Assembly (NCBI RefSeq): GCF_001316435.1
Contig: NZ_JXLL01000001.1
Location: 310,001-374,000, forward strand
Source: Caloranaerobacter sp. TR13
GTDB taxonomy: Bacteria > Bacillota > Clostridia > Tissierellales > Thermohalobacteraceae
DNA: 64,000 nucleotides
Direction of reading: 5' to 3'
This document shows, piece after piece, positions 54,912 to 62,216 of this stretch. The notes below the pieces were generated by a model, which ran no database searches, had not been told where the DNA came from, and worked only from the letters and a program-made list of their open reading frames with translations. How positions within the stretch are numbered: position 1 is the stretch's first letter; the number at the start of each line of letters is the position of its first letter. The translations under genes were made by a program, and so were the position numbers.

Positions 54912-54940
54912 TTGTCAAATGTTGATGGGTTTGGTATAAT
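54912..54940 (+). promoter_or_regulatory. SigA promoter of asp23
   Basis: TTGTCA (54912-54917), 17-base spacer, TATAAT (54935-54940), 39 bases before the asp23 ATG and directly after the spoIIIA operon. Confidence 0.8.
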
Positions 54941-54979
54941 ATTTATGTGTCATTGTACAGATTTTAGGGGGTGAAGTAA

Positions 54980-55381
54980 ATGGCTGAATTAAATAATAAA
55001 GCTAGTGAATATGGACAAATCAAAATAGCAGATGAAGTTGTAGGCATTATTGCAGGTTTAGCTGCAACTGAAGTAAAAGGAGTTGCAGGTATGAGTGGTG
55101 GAATTGCTGGTGGCATTTCAGAAATGTTAGGAAGAAAAAATTTATCTAAAGGTGTAAAAGTAGAAGTAGGAGAGAAGGAAGCTGCAATAGATTTGTACAT
55201 AATTGTTGAGTATGGAGCTAAGATACCAGAAGTTGCATGGGAGATACAAGAAAGCGTGAAAAATGCAGTACAGACTATGACGGGATTAAATGTAGTAGAA
55301 GTAAATATACATGTTCAAGGCGTTCATATAGAAAAAGAAACTAAGGAAGAAGAACAACAGTTGCAACCAAGAGTTAGATAA
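54980..55381 (+). CDS. asp23: Asp23/Gls24 family envelope stress protein
   Basis: 133-residue Asp23 domain: GQIKIADEVVGIIAGLAATEVKGVAGMSGG followed by LSKGVKVEVGEKEAAIDLYIIVEYGAKIPEVAWEIQESVKNAVQTMTGLNVVEVNIHVQGV. Found at the membrane through AmaP in Staphylococcus. The C-terminus is charged (EKETKEEEQQLQPRVR). Own promoter and a terminator after it; amaP and DUF2273 follow. Confidence 0.94.
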   Translation: MAELNNKASEYGQIKIADEVVGIIAGLAATEVKGVAGMSGGIAGGISEMLGRKNLSKGVKVEVGEKEAAIDLYIIVEYGAKIPEVAWEIQESVKNAVQTMTGLNVVEVNIHVQGVHIEKETKEEEQQLQPRVR

Positions 55382-55389
55382 AAGATTAA

Positions 55390-55413
55390 AACCCTCTGAT
55401 TTTTCAGAGGGTT
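55390..55413 (+). terminator. Terminator between asp23 and amaP
   Basis: AACCCTCTGA (55390-55399) pairs perfectly with TCAGAGGGTT (55404-55413) around TTTT. Only AATTT follows, so partial read-through into amaP is likely and would keep Asp23 more abundant than its anchor. Confidence 0.75.
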
Positions 55414-55443
55414 AATTTAAATATATTTAAGGAAGGTGTTATA

Positions 55444-55983
55444 ATGAACATATTTGATAGGATTGTTTTTACGGTTTTTACTATATTTCTTGTATTAATT
55501 TCAATTTTTATAATTATATTACCTTTTAATGCAATACAAAGTAATATAATTGATGAAGTAGTTATTTTCCTAAATAGTATAGAAGGAAATTACTGGTTAG
55601 TATTAATAGGTTTAGCAGTATTATTAATAAGTTTAAGACTTTTATTTTCTGGAGTTAAGAATAATAAGAAGAGTAAATATATAATAAAATACACAAGTTT
55701 AGGTGAGCTTAGGATATCAACACAAACAATAGAAGGTTTAACTCATAGCATTACAAATAATTTTAGTGAAATAAGAGATGTTAAAGCAAGTATTGAAATA
55801 ATTGATGATGAGCTAATAATATTGATTAATGCAAAAGTTAGTCCTAATGTTAATATACCTGAAATTATTTTCAAAATACAAGAAAAAGTAAAAGAACATG
55901 TTCAAAACTGTTCAGGAATTAAGGTTAGAGAAGTTAAGTTTAAGATTAGCGAAATTGCTTCTCAAGTTAGGACAATTAAGTAA
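55444..55983 (+). CDS. amaP: Alkaline shock response membrane anchor protein AmaP
   Basis: 179 residues. Two membrane segments (IVFTVFTIFLVLISIFIIILPF; YWLVLIGLAVLLISLRLLF), then a C-terminal Asp23-like domain (YTSLGELRISTQTIEGLTHSITNNFSEIRDVKASIEI; IQEKVKEHVQNCSGIKVREVKFKI). Anchors Asp23 to the membrane in Staphylococcus. ATG 55444 with AAGGAAGGTG upstream. Confidence 0.9.
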   Translation: MNIFDRIVFTVFTIFLVLISIFIIILPFNAIQSNIIDEVVIFLNSIEGNYWLVLIGLAVLLISLRLLFSGVKNNKKSKYIIKYTSLGELRISTQTIEGLTHSITNNFSEIRDVKASIEIIDDELIILINAKVSPNVNIPEIIFKIQEKVKEHVQNCSGIKVREVKFKISEIASQVRTIK

Positions 55984-55999
55984 ATAAGAGGTGTTAAAA

Positions 56000-56227
56000 G
56001 TGTATAAAGAAAAACTAATAGAATTATTTCAAAAACATCAAGGTAAAGTAATTGGTAGTGTATTAGGATTTTTAATTGCAATAATCATTCTTTTAATTGG
56101 GTTTTTTAAAACGTTATTTATTTGTATTTGTGTTTATGCTGGTTATTATTTTGGAAATAAAATTGATAAAAGAGAAGATTTAAAGGAAATACTTGATAGA
56201 ATTTTACCACCAGCTAAATATAGATAA
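56000..56227 (+). CDS. DUF2273 family membrane protein
   Basis: 75 residues: a polar start (YKEKLIELFQKHQGKVIGSVLGFLIAIIILLIGFFKTLFICICVYAGYYFGNKID) with two membrane segments and a charged tail (REDLKEILDRILPPAKYR). DUF2273 proteins regularly lie between amaP and other Asp23-cluster genes. GTG 56000 with AAGAGGTG at 55986-55993. Confidence 0.85.
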   Translation: MYKEKLIELFQKHQGKVIGSVLGFLIAIIILLIGFFKTLFICICVYAGYYFGNKIDKREDLKEILDRILPPAKYR

Positions 56228-56285
56228 TACATATTTTCTGATAATATAAGGAAAAATAATACAACAAGAGATGAGGTGTATAAGT

Positions 56286-56699
56286 ATGAGTAGAAAGATT
56301 GCAAGAGAAGCAGCTGTAAAGTTATTATATCAAATGGAGATAAATGAAGACTTTTCAAAACAAACAAAAGAGATTTTCTTAAAAAACAATCGGTTGAAGG
56401 AAGATGAAATAGAATATCTAGACAGAGTTTTTGAACGTTTAATTGAAAAATTGCCAATAATAGATTCGAAGATAGAAAAATATTCAGAAGGATGGAAGAT
56501 AAATAGGATAGCAAAAGTAGATTTGTCAATTTTAAGACTAGCGATATTTGAAATAATGTATATGGAAGATATACCTGTTGAAGTTTCAATAAATGAAGCT
56601 CTAGAAATAAGTAAAAAATATAGTACAGAAGAATCAAGTAAATTTATTAATGGATTACTAGGTGGCTTTGTAAAAGAATGGAATGATATTAATGGATAG
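56286..56699 (+). CDS. nusB: Transcription antitermination factor NusB
   Basis: Helical RNA-binding factor acting with NusE on boxA in rRNA operons. RKIAREAAVKLLYQMEIN is the N-terminal signature, then INRIAKVDLSILRLAIFEIMYMEDIPVEVSINEALEISKKYSTEESSKFINGLLGG. 137 residues. ATG 56286 with GAGGTG at 56273-56278; its stop overlaps the next gene by eight bases. Confidence 0.95.
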   Translation: MSRKIAREAAVKLLYQMEINEDFSKQTKEIFLKNNRLKEDEIEYLDRVFERLIEKLPIIDSKIEKYSEGWKINRIAKVDLSILRLAIFEIMYMEDIPVEVSINEALEISKKYSTEESSKFINGLLGGFVKEWNDING

Positions 56700-57648
56700 T
56701 TATCATCTAGGTGTAGATACAAGTGCATATACAACTTCTGTTGCAGTCCTAAATACTGAAGGGAGAATAATTATTGATTTGAGGAAACCATTAAAAGTAA
56801 AAAAAGGAAGTTTAGGATTAAGACAGCAAGAAGCAGTTTTCCAACATATAAATAATTTACCTGAAATGTTTAGTCTTATAGCAGAAGAAATTGATGTAAA
56901 AAAAATAAAAACTATATCAGCTAGTATAAAACCAAGAAATGTAATTGATTCTTATATGCCAGTTTTTAAGGTCGCACAAGGACATGCATTTATATTAGCA
57001 AAGACTTTAGGTGTGGATTATAAAGAGTTTTCACATCAAGACGGGCACATTGCGGCAGGTATTTTAAATTGTTCTATACAATATTTAAAAAGATTTTTAG
57101 CTTTACATATTTCAGGAGGAACTACAGAGCTTTTACTTATAGAAAACAAAAAAAATAATTTTTCAATAGAGCATATAGGCGGTACTCTAGATATTAGTGC
57201 TGGACAGTTAATTGATAGAATAGGAATTGAGTTAGGGTTACCTTTTCCTTGTGGTCCATATTTGGACGAACTATCAATAAACGGTAGTTTTATAAAAAAG
57301 AATATTCCAGTTAGTACTAATAGAACATGGATAAATTTTTCTGGTCCCGAGACTTTTTTAAAAAGAATTATAAAACAAAAAATAGTTAGACCAGAAAATA
57401 TAGCATTAGAATTATTTAATTGCATTGCTAAATCTTTAAGTAATATTATTGAAGATGCAATTAGAGTATATAAAATAAAAGATATTTTAGTAATAGGGGG
57501 GGTTGGATCTAATAATTATATAAGGAAAAAGTTAGAGGAAACTATAGTTAAAAAAGGTATTGGAAAATTGTTTTTTCCAGATAGAATACTTTGTACTGAT
57601 AATGCTGTTGGAATAGCATATCTTGGATTAACTAAAGACGGAATATAG
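56692..57648 (+). CDS. TsaD/Kae1-like paralogue (M22 family)
   Basis: 318-residue member of the TsaD/Kae1 ASKHA fold. LGVDTSAYTTSVAVL is the phosphate-1 motif; FSHQDGHIAAG keeps the HxxxH metal pair; LALHISGGTTELLLI the phosphate-2 motif; VGSNNYIR and CTDNAVGIAYLG the C-terminal metal Asp. TsaD proper is about 340 residues and usually lies with tsaB or groEL, so this looks like the second, clostridial Kae1-like protein found near nusB and xseA. Function unknown. ATG 56692 overlaps nusB; ATG 56683 is an alternative. Confidence 0.8.
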   Translation: MDSYHLGVDTSAYTTSVAVLNTEGRIIIDLRKPLKVKKGSLGLRQQEAVFQHINNLPEMFSLIAEEIDVKKIKTISASIKPRNVIDSYMPVFKVAQGHAFILAKTLGVDYKEFSHQDGHIAAGILNCSIQYLKRFLALHISGGTTELLLIENKKNNFSIEHIGGTLDISAGQLIDRIGIELGLPFPCGPYLDELSINGSFIKKNIPVSTNRTWINFSGPETFLKRIIKQKIVRPENIALELFNCIAKSLSNIIEDAIRVYKIKDILVIGGVGSNNYIRKKLEETIVKKGIGKLFFPDRILCTDNAVGIAYLGLTKDGI

Positions 57649-57661
57649 GAGGGGGAGTCTT

Positions 57662-58522
57662 ATGAAAGACAATGTTATTAATGGTAAAGAAATTGCCAAA
57701 AAGATAAGAGCTAATTTAGCTAAAGAAGTTGAAATAATTAAATCAAGATATGGGAAAGTTCCTGGTTTAGCAGTAGTTTTAGTGGGGAATGATCCAGCTT
57801 CACATACTTATGTTTCAATGAAAGAAAAGGCATGTAAGAAAATAGGTATGTATTCAGAAGTTCATCGTTTGAGTGAAAATACTTCTCAAGATCAAATAAT
57901 AGAATTAATAGATAAATTAAACGAAGACGATAAAATAGATGGGATATTAGTACAATTACCTTTACCAAAAGGAATTAATGAAAATATTGTTAACTATAGA
58001 ATTTCACCTGAAAAGGATGTAGACGGTTTTCATGCTGTAAATGCAGGTAATTTATTCTTAGGTGAAAAAGGGTTTATTCCTTGTACCCCTAAAGGAATTA
58101 TAAGATTAATTAAAGAAACTGGTATTGAAATCGAAGGAAAAAATGCAGTTGTTGTTGGAAGAAGTAACATTGTAGGTAAACCTACAGCTATTTTATTACT
58201 AAATGAAAATGCAACAGTTAAAATATGTCATTCACGCACTAAAGATCTAGCTAAACATGTTAAAGAGGCTGATATTTTAGTTTCAGCAGTTGGTAAACCT
58301 GAAATAATAAAAGGGGAAATGATTAAAGAAGGAGCAGTAGTTATTGATGCAGGAACTACAAAAGTTAATGGAAAATTAGTTGGTGATGTAGAATTTGATT
58401 TAGCAAAAAATAGAGCTTCTTGGATAACTCCTGTTCCTGGTGGAGTAGGCCCAATGACTATTGCTATGTTATTAGAGAATACATTGGAGGCATTTAAAAA
58501 GAGATGGAAATTAGAGCCTTAA
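57662..58522 (+). CDS. folD: Methylenetetrahydrofolate dehydrogenase/cyclohydrolase FolD
   Basis: Bifunctional enzyme interconverting methylene-, methenyl- and 10-formyl-tetrahydrofolate. VGNDPASHTYVSMKEKACKKIGM holds the catalytic Lys and Tyr; GILVQLPLPKGI, DVDGFHAVN, VVGRSNIVGKPTAILLL (NADP site) and ITPVPGGVGPMTIAMLLENT are all present. 286 residues. ATG 57662 with AGGAGGGGGA upstream. Overlaps xseA by 19 bases. Confidence 0.97.
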   Translation: MKDNVINGKEIAKKIRANLAKEVEIIKSRYGKVPGLAVVLVGNDPASHTYVSMKEKACKKIGMYSEVHRLSENTSQDQIIELIDKLNEDDKIDGILVQLPLPKGINENIVNYRISPEKDVDGFHAVNAGNLFLGEKGFIPCTPKGIIRLIKETGIEIEGKNAVVVGRSNIVGKPTAILLLNENATVKICHSRTKDLAKHVKEADILVSAVGKPEIIKGEMIKEGAVVIDAGTTKVNGKLVGDVEFDLAKNRASWITPVPGGVGPMTIAMLLENTLEAFKKRWKLEP

Positions 58523-59727
58523 CAGTTAGTGAATTAAATAATTATTTAAAAAGGGTTCTAATCAATGATCCGATTTTAAATTCAATTAATGTTGAAGGTG
58601 AGATATCAAACTTAAAGCGGCATAAAAATGGACATTTATATTTTTCTTTAAAAGATCAAAAATCTAAAGTTAATTGCATCATGTTTAATAACGAAGTACA
58701 AAAAAATAAATTTCATATAGAAAATGGATTAAATGTAATTATCTCTGGATATGTTTCTGTATATGAAAGAGATGGGTTATATCAGTTGTATGTAAGAAAT
58801 ATCAAACCAATCGGATTAGGAGAATTGTATTTAGCATTTGAGCAACTAAAAAGAAAACTTCAAAATGAAGGTTTATTTGATATAAAAAAGAAAAAGAAGC
58901 TACCATATTTACCCAAAAAAGTAGGAGTAGTAACTTCTGCTTCAGGAGCTGCTATTAAAGATATAATAAAAGTCATGAAAAGGAGATTACCTTCAGCTAA
59001 TATAATTATTTATCCCGTATTAGTACAAGGGGATAAAGCATCTGAAGATATAAGTAAGGCAATAGAATTTTTTAATCGAAGAGAAGATATTGATGTAATA
59101 ATTGTTGGTAGAGGTGGTGGGTCAATTGAAGAGTTATGGGCATTTAATGAGGAAAAAGTTGCAAAAGCTATTTTCCAATCTAAAATACCCATTGTATCAG
59201 CAGTAGGTCATGAAACAGATTTCACAATTTCAGATTATGTAGCTGATTTAAGAGCACCAACACCATCAGCAGCTGCTGAGTTAGTGGTACCAAACATAAT
59301 TGAATTAAAGAAAAGAATTTTTTTACAATACAAAAGGTTAATAAAATCATATGAAAGCTATGTAAGGAGCAGGCAGAGCTTAATTTATAATTATAAAATA
59401 TTGATTGCAAGTACTAGGTTTACAGAAAAAATGGAAGTCAAAAGACAAAATCTTGAGTATTGTTACAAGGGTTTATTAAATAGTATTGATAGATACATTA
59501 ATAATAATTTAAACAAGATTACTTTTTTAAATGAAAAACTTAACAGTTTAAACCCTAAAGAGTCTTTAAATAGAGGATATGCAATACCAATAAAACAAAA
59601 TCAAAAAATAGTAAAAAGTGTTGATGAAGTAATTGATGGTGAAATTTTGACATTAGTATTAAGTAATGGGTTGATAAAGGTAAAGGTTATGGGAAAATCC
59701 AAGTTAATAGGGGTTGATAGTAAGTGA
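58504..59727 (+). CDS. xseA: Exonuclease VII large subunit
   Basis: 407 residues. OB-fold domain (NSINVEGEISNLKRHKNGHLYFSLKD), then the catalytic domain with VGVVTSASGAAIKDI, VIIVGRGGGSIEELWAFNEEKVAKAI and PIVSAVGHETDFTISDYVADLRAPTPSAAAE, and a coiled-coil C-terminus. Degrades single-stranded DNA with XseB. The ATG lies within the end of folD, with TTGGAGG at 58485-58491 further upstream; the stop overlaps xseB as GTGA. Confidence 0.96.
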   Translation: MEIRALTVSELNNYLKRVLINDPILNSINVEGEISNLKRHKNGHLYFSLKDQKSKVNCIMFNNEVQKNKFHIENGLNVIISGYVSVYERDGLYQLYVRNIKPIGLGELYLAFEQLKRKLQNEGLFDIKKKKKLPYLPKKVGVVTSASGAAIKDIIKVMKRRLPSANIIIYPVLVQGDKASEDISKAIEFFNRREDIDVIIVGRGGGSIEELWAFNEEKVAKAIFQSKIPIVSAVGHETDFTISDYVADLRAPTPSAAAELVVPNIIELKKRIFLQYKRLIKSYESYVRSRQSLIYNYKILIASTRFTEKMEVKRQNLEYCYKGLLNSIDRYINNNLNKITFLNEKLNSLNPKESLNRGYAIPIKQNQKIVKSVDEVIDGEILTLVLSNGLIKVKVMGKSKLIGVDSK

Positions 59728-59957
59728 AAGAAGAGGTAGAGAATATTAAATTTGAAGAAGCATTAGAAAAATTAGAACAAACAGTAAGAAAAATAGAGAG
59801 TGGGCAACTTACTTTAGATGAGACTATAGAAGCGTTTACAAAAGGTGTTAAATTATACAATCATTGTTTGAGAATGCTGAATGAAGCTGAAGGGAAGATT
59901 AAAATGATTGTAGAAAAAGAAAATGGAAAATATGAAGAAATAGATTTTACTATATAG
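59724..59957 (+). CDS. xseB: Exonuclease VII small subunit
   Basis: 77 residues, two helices: NIKFEEALEKLEQTVRKIESGQLTLDETIEAFTKGVKLYNHCLRMLNEAEGKI matches XseB fully. GTG start overlapping the xseA stop by four bases indicates translational coupling of the complex subunits. Confidence 0.96.
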   Translation: MKEEVENIKFEEALEKLEQTVRKIESGQLTLDETIEAFTKGVKLYNHCLRMLNEAEGKIKMIVEKENGKYEEIDFTI

Positions 59958-59973
59958 TATTTAGGAGGATAGT

Positions 59974-60867
59974 ATGGAGTTAAAGCAAGAATTAGAAAAA
60001 TATAAAAATATAGTAGAAAAAGAGCTAGATAAAATACTACCAAAATATAATACACCTCAAAAAAGAATTTTCGAAGCAATGAGATACAGTATATTTGCAG
60101 GTGGTAAAAGATTAAGACCAATATTAACACTAAAAACATGTGAACTAGTTGGAGGAAATTATAGGGATGCTATTAATTTTGCTCTTTCATTAGAAATGAT
60201 ACATACATATTCGCTTATCCATGATGATTTACCATCTATGGACAATGATGATTATAGGAGAGGGAAGCTAACGAATCATAAGGTATTTGGTGAAGGAATT
60301 GCTGTACTTGCTGGTGATGGACTGCTAAATTTAGCTTTTGAAACAATGATAAAGGATATTATAAATGATAATGATAAATCTGAGAGAAAAATTAAAGCGT
60401 TAAAGATAATAGCTGAATCTTCTGGTGTTTTTGGAATGATTGGTGGACAGGTTGTGGATATAATTTCAGAAGGGAAAAACATAGACGAAAGTACTTTATT
60501 ATATATACATGAGAAGAAAACTTCTGCATTGATAGAAGCATCGATTCTAGCAGGAGCAATAATTGGTGGGGCATCGGTAGATGAATTAAAGTATTTAAAT
60601 ACTTATGCTAAAGCGATAGGTCTTGGATATCAGATAAGAGATGACATTTTAGATAAAATTGGTGATTCAGAGAAACTAGGTAAAAAAGTTGGAAGTGATG
60701 ACGAAAATAATAAAACAACGTATTTAACTTTTTATGAAATTGAAGAGGCCGTTAAAAAAACAGAGCAATTATGTAAAGATGCTATTAAAGCATTAAGCTG
60801 TTTTGATGAAGAAAAAGTAAAATTCTTTAAAGAATTAGCCAAATATCTCGTTTACAGAGAAAATTAA
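59974..60867 (+). CDS. ispA: Farnesyl/geranylgeranyl diphosphate synthase
   Basis: Elongates isoprenoid diphosphates. First aspartate-rich motif HDDLPSMDNDD and second QIRDDILD, plus GGKRLRP near the N-terminus. 297 residues. ATG 59974 with AGGAGGA at 59963-59969. It precedes the OLE RNA, oapA and dxs; dxs supplies the same isoprenoid pathway, matching the OLE gene neighbourhood reported for extremophilic Firmicutes. Bases 60868-60929 hold no feature I can identify. Confidence 0.96.
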   Translation: MELKQELEKYKNIVEKELDKILPKYNTPQKRIFEAMRYSIFAGGKRLRPILTLKTCELVGGNYRDAINFALSLEMIHTYSLIHDDLPSMDNDDYRRGKLTNHKVFGEGIAVLAGDGLLNLAFETMIKDIINDNDKSERKIKALKIIAESSGVFGMIGGQVVDIISEGKNIDESTLLYIHEKKTSALIEASILAGAIIGGASVDELKYLNTYAKAIGLGYQIRDDILDKIGDSEKLGKKVGSDDENNKTTYLTFYEIEEAVKKTEQLCKDAIKALSCFDEEKVKFFKELAKYLVYREN

Positions 60868-60929
60868 TTCTATTTTGTATATATTTAGTTTTTTAGTTGT
60901 ATTTAGTTCATACTGCCATAAATAAGGGT

Positions 60930-60958
60930 TTGAATTAGGAAATTGTTTATGTTATAAT
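60930..60958 (+). promoter_or_regulatory. SigA promoter of the OLE RNA
   Basis: TTGAAT (60930-60935), 17-base spacer, TATAAT (60953-60958). The predicted start at about 60965 coincides with the first base of the RNA's closing helix (60966). Confidence 0.88.
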
Positions 60959-60965
60959 ATCATCT

Positions 60966-61528
60966 ACTTGGAGTGGTGCAGTATTCTAGTCAGACCAGCT
61001 AATTCTGAAGGCGGGGCTAAAAATCCGTCAAAGGGCATATCGATGAAGTTCCTGGTTACGGCTGCCGACGCCCAGTCGGGGGTCGTTTCTGGGAGTAAGG
61101 AGGATGGGGCGATCCACAATGGCATGTGGGCGTTGACCCTACCTCCGTGGAGACTCATGCTATGCATGAGATACCCTGCATTGTGGTGTATAGCTACATG
61201 CAGCGTAGCCTGCCTTGAGTGAAATAGGTGGATAACAGTTAAACTTTGATTTCTAAGGGCCCTAGAATGAGAAGTATTGCTGTTGAAACCTATTTTGCAA
61301 AAGAGGCTAGGAATTAGTATGGCTGTAGAGGAAAACTCCTAGACTGTTCTTTATGAAGTATACTGAGGATTACAGTGCGGACTAAGTGGTAATCTAGCCT
61401 TGCCTTTGGCGACAAGGTAAAGATGAGATTAAAGGGAAACCGCTGCTATGGCGACATGCAGTTCTCATCTGGGAAATCCTGCTAGACCTTAAGCCGCAAG
61501 ATTTACTCAGTATACTACCACTCCAAGT
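60966..61528 (+). ncRNA. ole: OLE RNA (ornate, large, extremophilic RNA)
   Basis: About 563 bases, with G+C far above the surroundings. The ends ACTTGGAGTGGT (60966-60977) and ACCACTCCAAGT (61517-61528) form a perfect 12-bp closing helix. Further helices: 61357-61367 with 61506-61516 (11 bp, perfect), 61421-61428 with 61463-61470 (8 bp), 61222-61229 with 61288-61295 plus 61234-61238 with 61280-61284, 61114-61121 with 61179-61186, and hairpins 61154-61170 and 61398-61417. Size, position between ispA and oapA-dxs, and the adjacent oapA identify it as OLE RNA, which forms a membrane ribonucleoprotein with OapA and is linked to stress tolerance in Bacillus halodurans. Frames seen within it are not protein genes. 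Confidence 0.93.
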
Positions 61529-61529
61529 T

Positions 61530-61556
61530 AGCTGATAGCTTTAGCTATCAGCTTTA
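61530..61556 (+). terminator. Hairpin at the 3' end of the OLE RNA
   Basis: AGCTGATAGC (61530-61539) pairs perfectly with GCTATCAGCT (61544-61553) around TTTA. The following TTATTTC is a weak T-tract, so it may terminate part of the transcripts or define a processed 3' end, with read-through into oapA and dxs. Confidence 0.7.
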
Positions 61557-61583
61557 TTTCTATTAGTAATTGGGGGTATAGAA

Positions 61584-62216
61584 TTGCCTAAAGCTGGTAA
61601 TCGTAGTAATAATAAAAAAAATAGAAGAAAAATTGGATATAATATTAAATGGATTTTAATGATATCAATTTGGACATTTTTATTAGCAATTTTAGTTAGC
61701 TTATTATCAGAAAATTTGATGAGAAACTTAGGCTTATTAACTGCAACAGTTGTTTTAAATTTAATAATTTTATTAGGTGTTATTTTTGATATAATTGGAA
61801 CAGCTGTTACTGCAGCTGATGAGAAACCATTTCATTCCATGGCTTCAAATAAAGTTATAGAAGCCAAATATGCGTTAAAATTAATTAGAAATGCAGGTAT
61901 TGTATCTAATTTTTGCAATGATGTAATTGGTGATATAGCAGGTATAATTAGTGGAGCAGCTGGGACAATAATTGTAGTTAAGGTTATTTCACTATACGAT
62001 TTTAAAAATGTAGCTGCTATTAGTGTGATTGTTAGTAGTATTATAGCATCTATGACAGTTGGAGGTAAAGCTTTAGGTAAGGAATTTGCATTGCAAAAAA
62101 CTAATAAGATAATAGAATTTGCGTCTAAAATTTTAATGATTTTAGATAAAAAATTTAGAATAGATTTATTGCCAGATTTAAAAAGAAAAAAAAGAGGTAG
62201 AAGGCGGGATGACTAA
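61584..62216 (+). CDS. oapA: OLE-associated membrane protein OapA
   Basis: 210 residues. Basic N- and C-termini (NRSNNKKNRRK; RKKKRGRRRDD) flank about four membrane segments (about 22-42, 50-75, 115-137, 142-160). The segment DIIGTAVTAADEKPFHSMASNKVIEAKYAL lies at 69-98 and a DxxxD motif (DVIGD) at 113-117, as described for OapA, the integral membrane partner that binds OLE RNA. TTG 61584 with TGGGGGT at 61571-61577. It follows the RNA by 55 bases and overlaps dxs by eight bases. Confidence 0.92.
   Translation: MPKAGNRSNNKKNRRKIGYNIKWILMISIWTFLLAILVSLLSENLMRNLGLLTATVVLNLIILLGVIFDIIGTAVTAADEKPFHSMASNKVIEAKYALKLIRNAGIVSNFCNDVIGDIAGIISGAAGTIIVVKVISLYDFKNVAAISVIVSSIIASMTVGGKALGKEFALQKTNKIIEFASKILMILDKKFRIDLLPDLKRKKRGRRRDD

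Noticed and set aside
60964-61222. Open frames on both strands within the OLE RNA (about 84 and 67 codons)
   Set aside because: They lie inside a strongly base-paired RNA, lack family resemblance and have no ribosome site; the region is explained by OLE.
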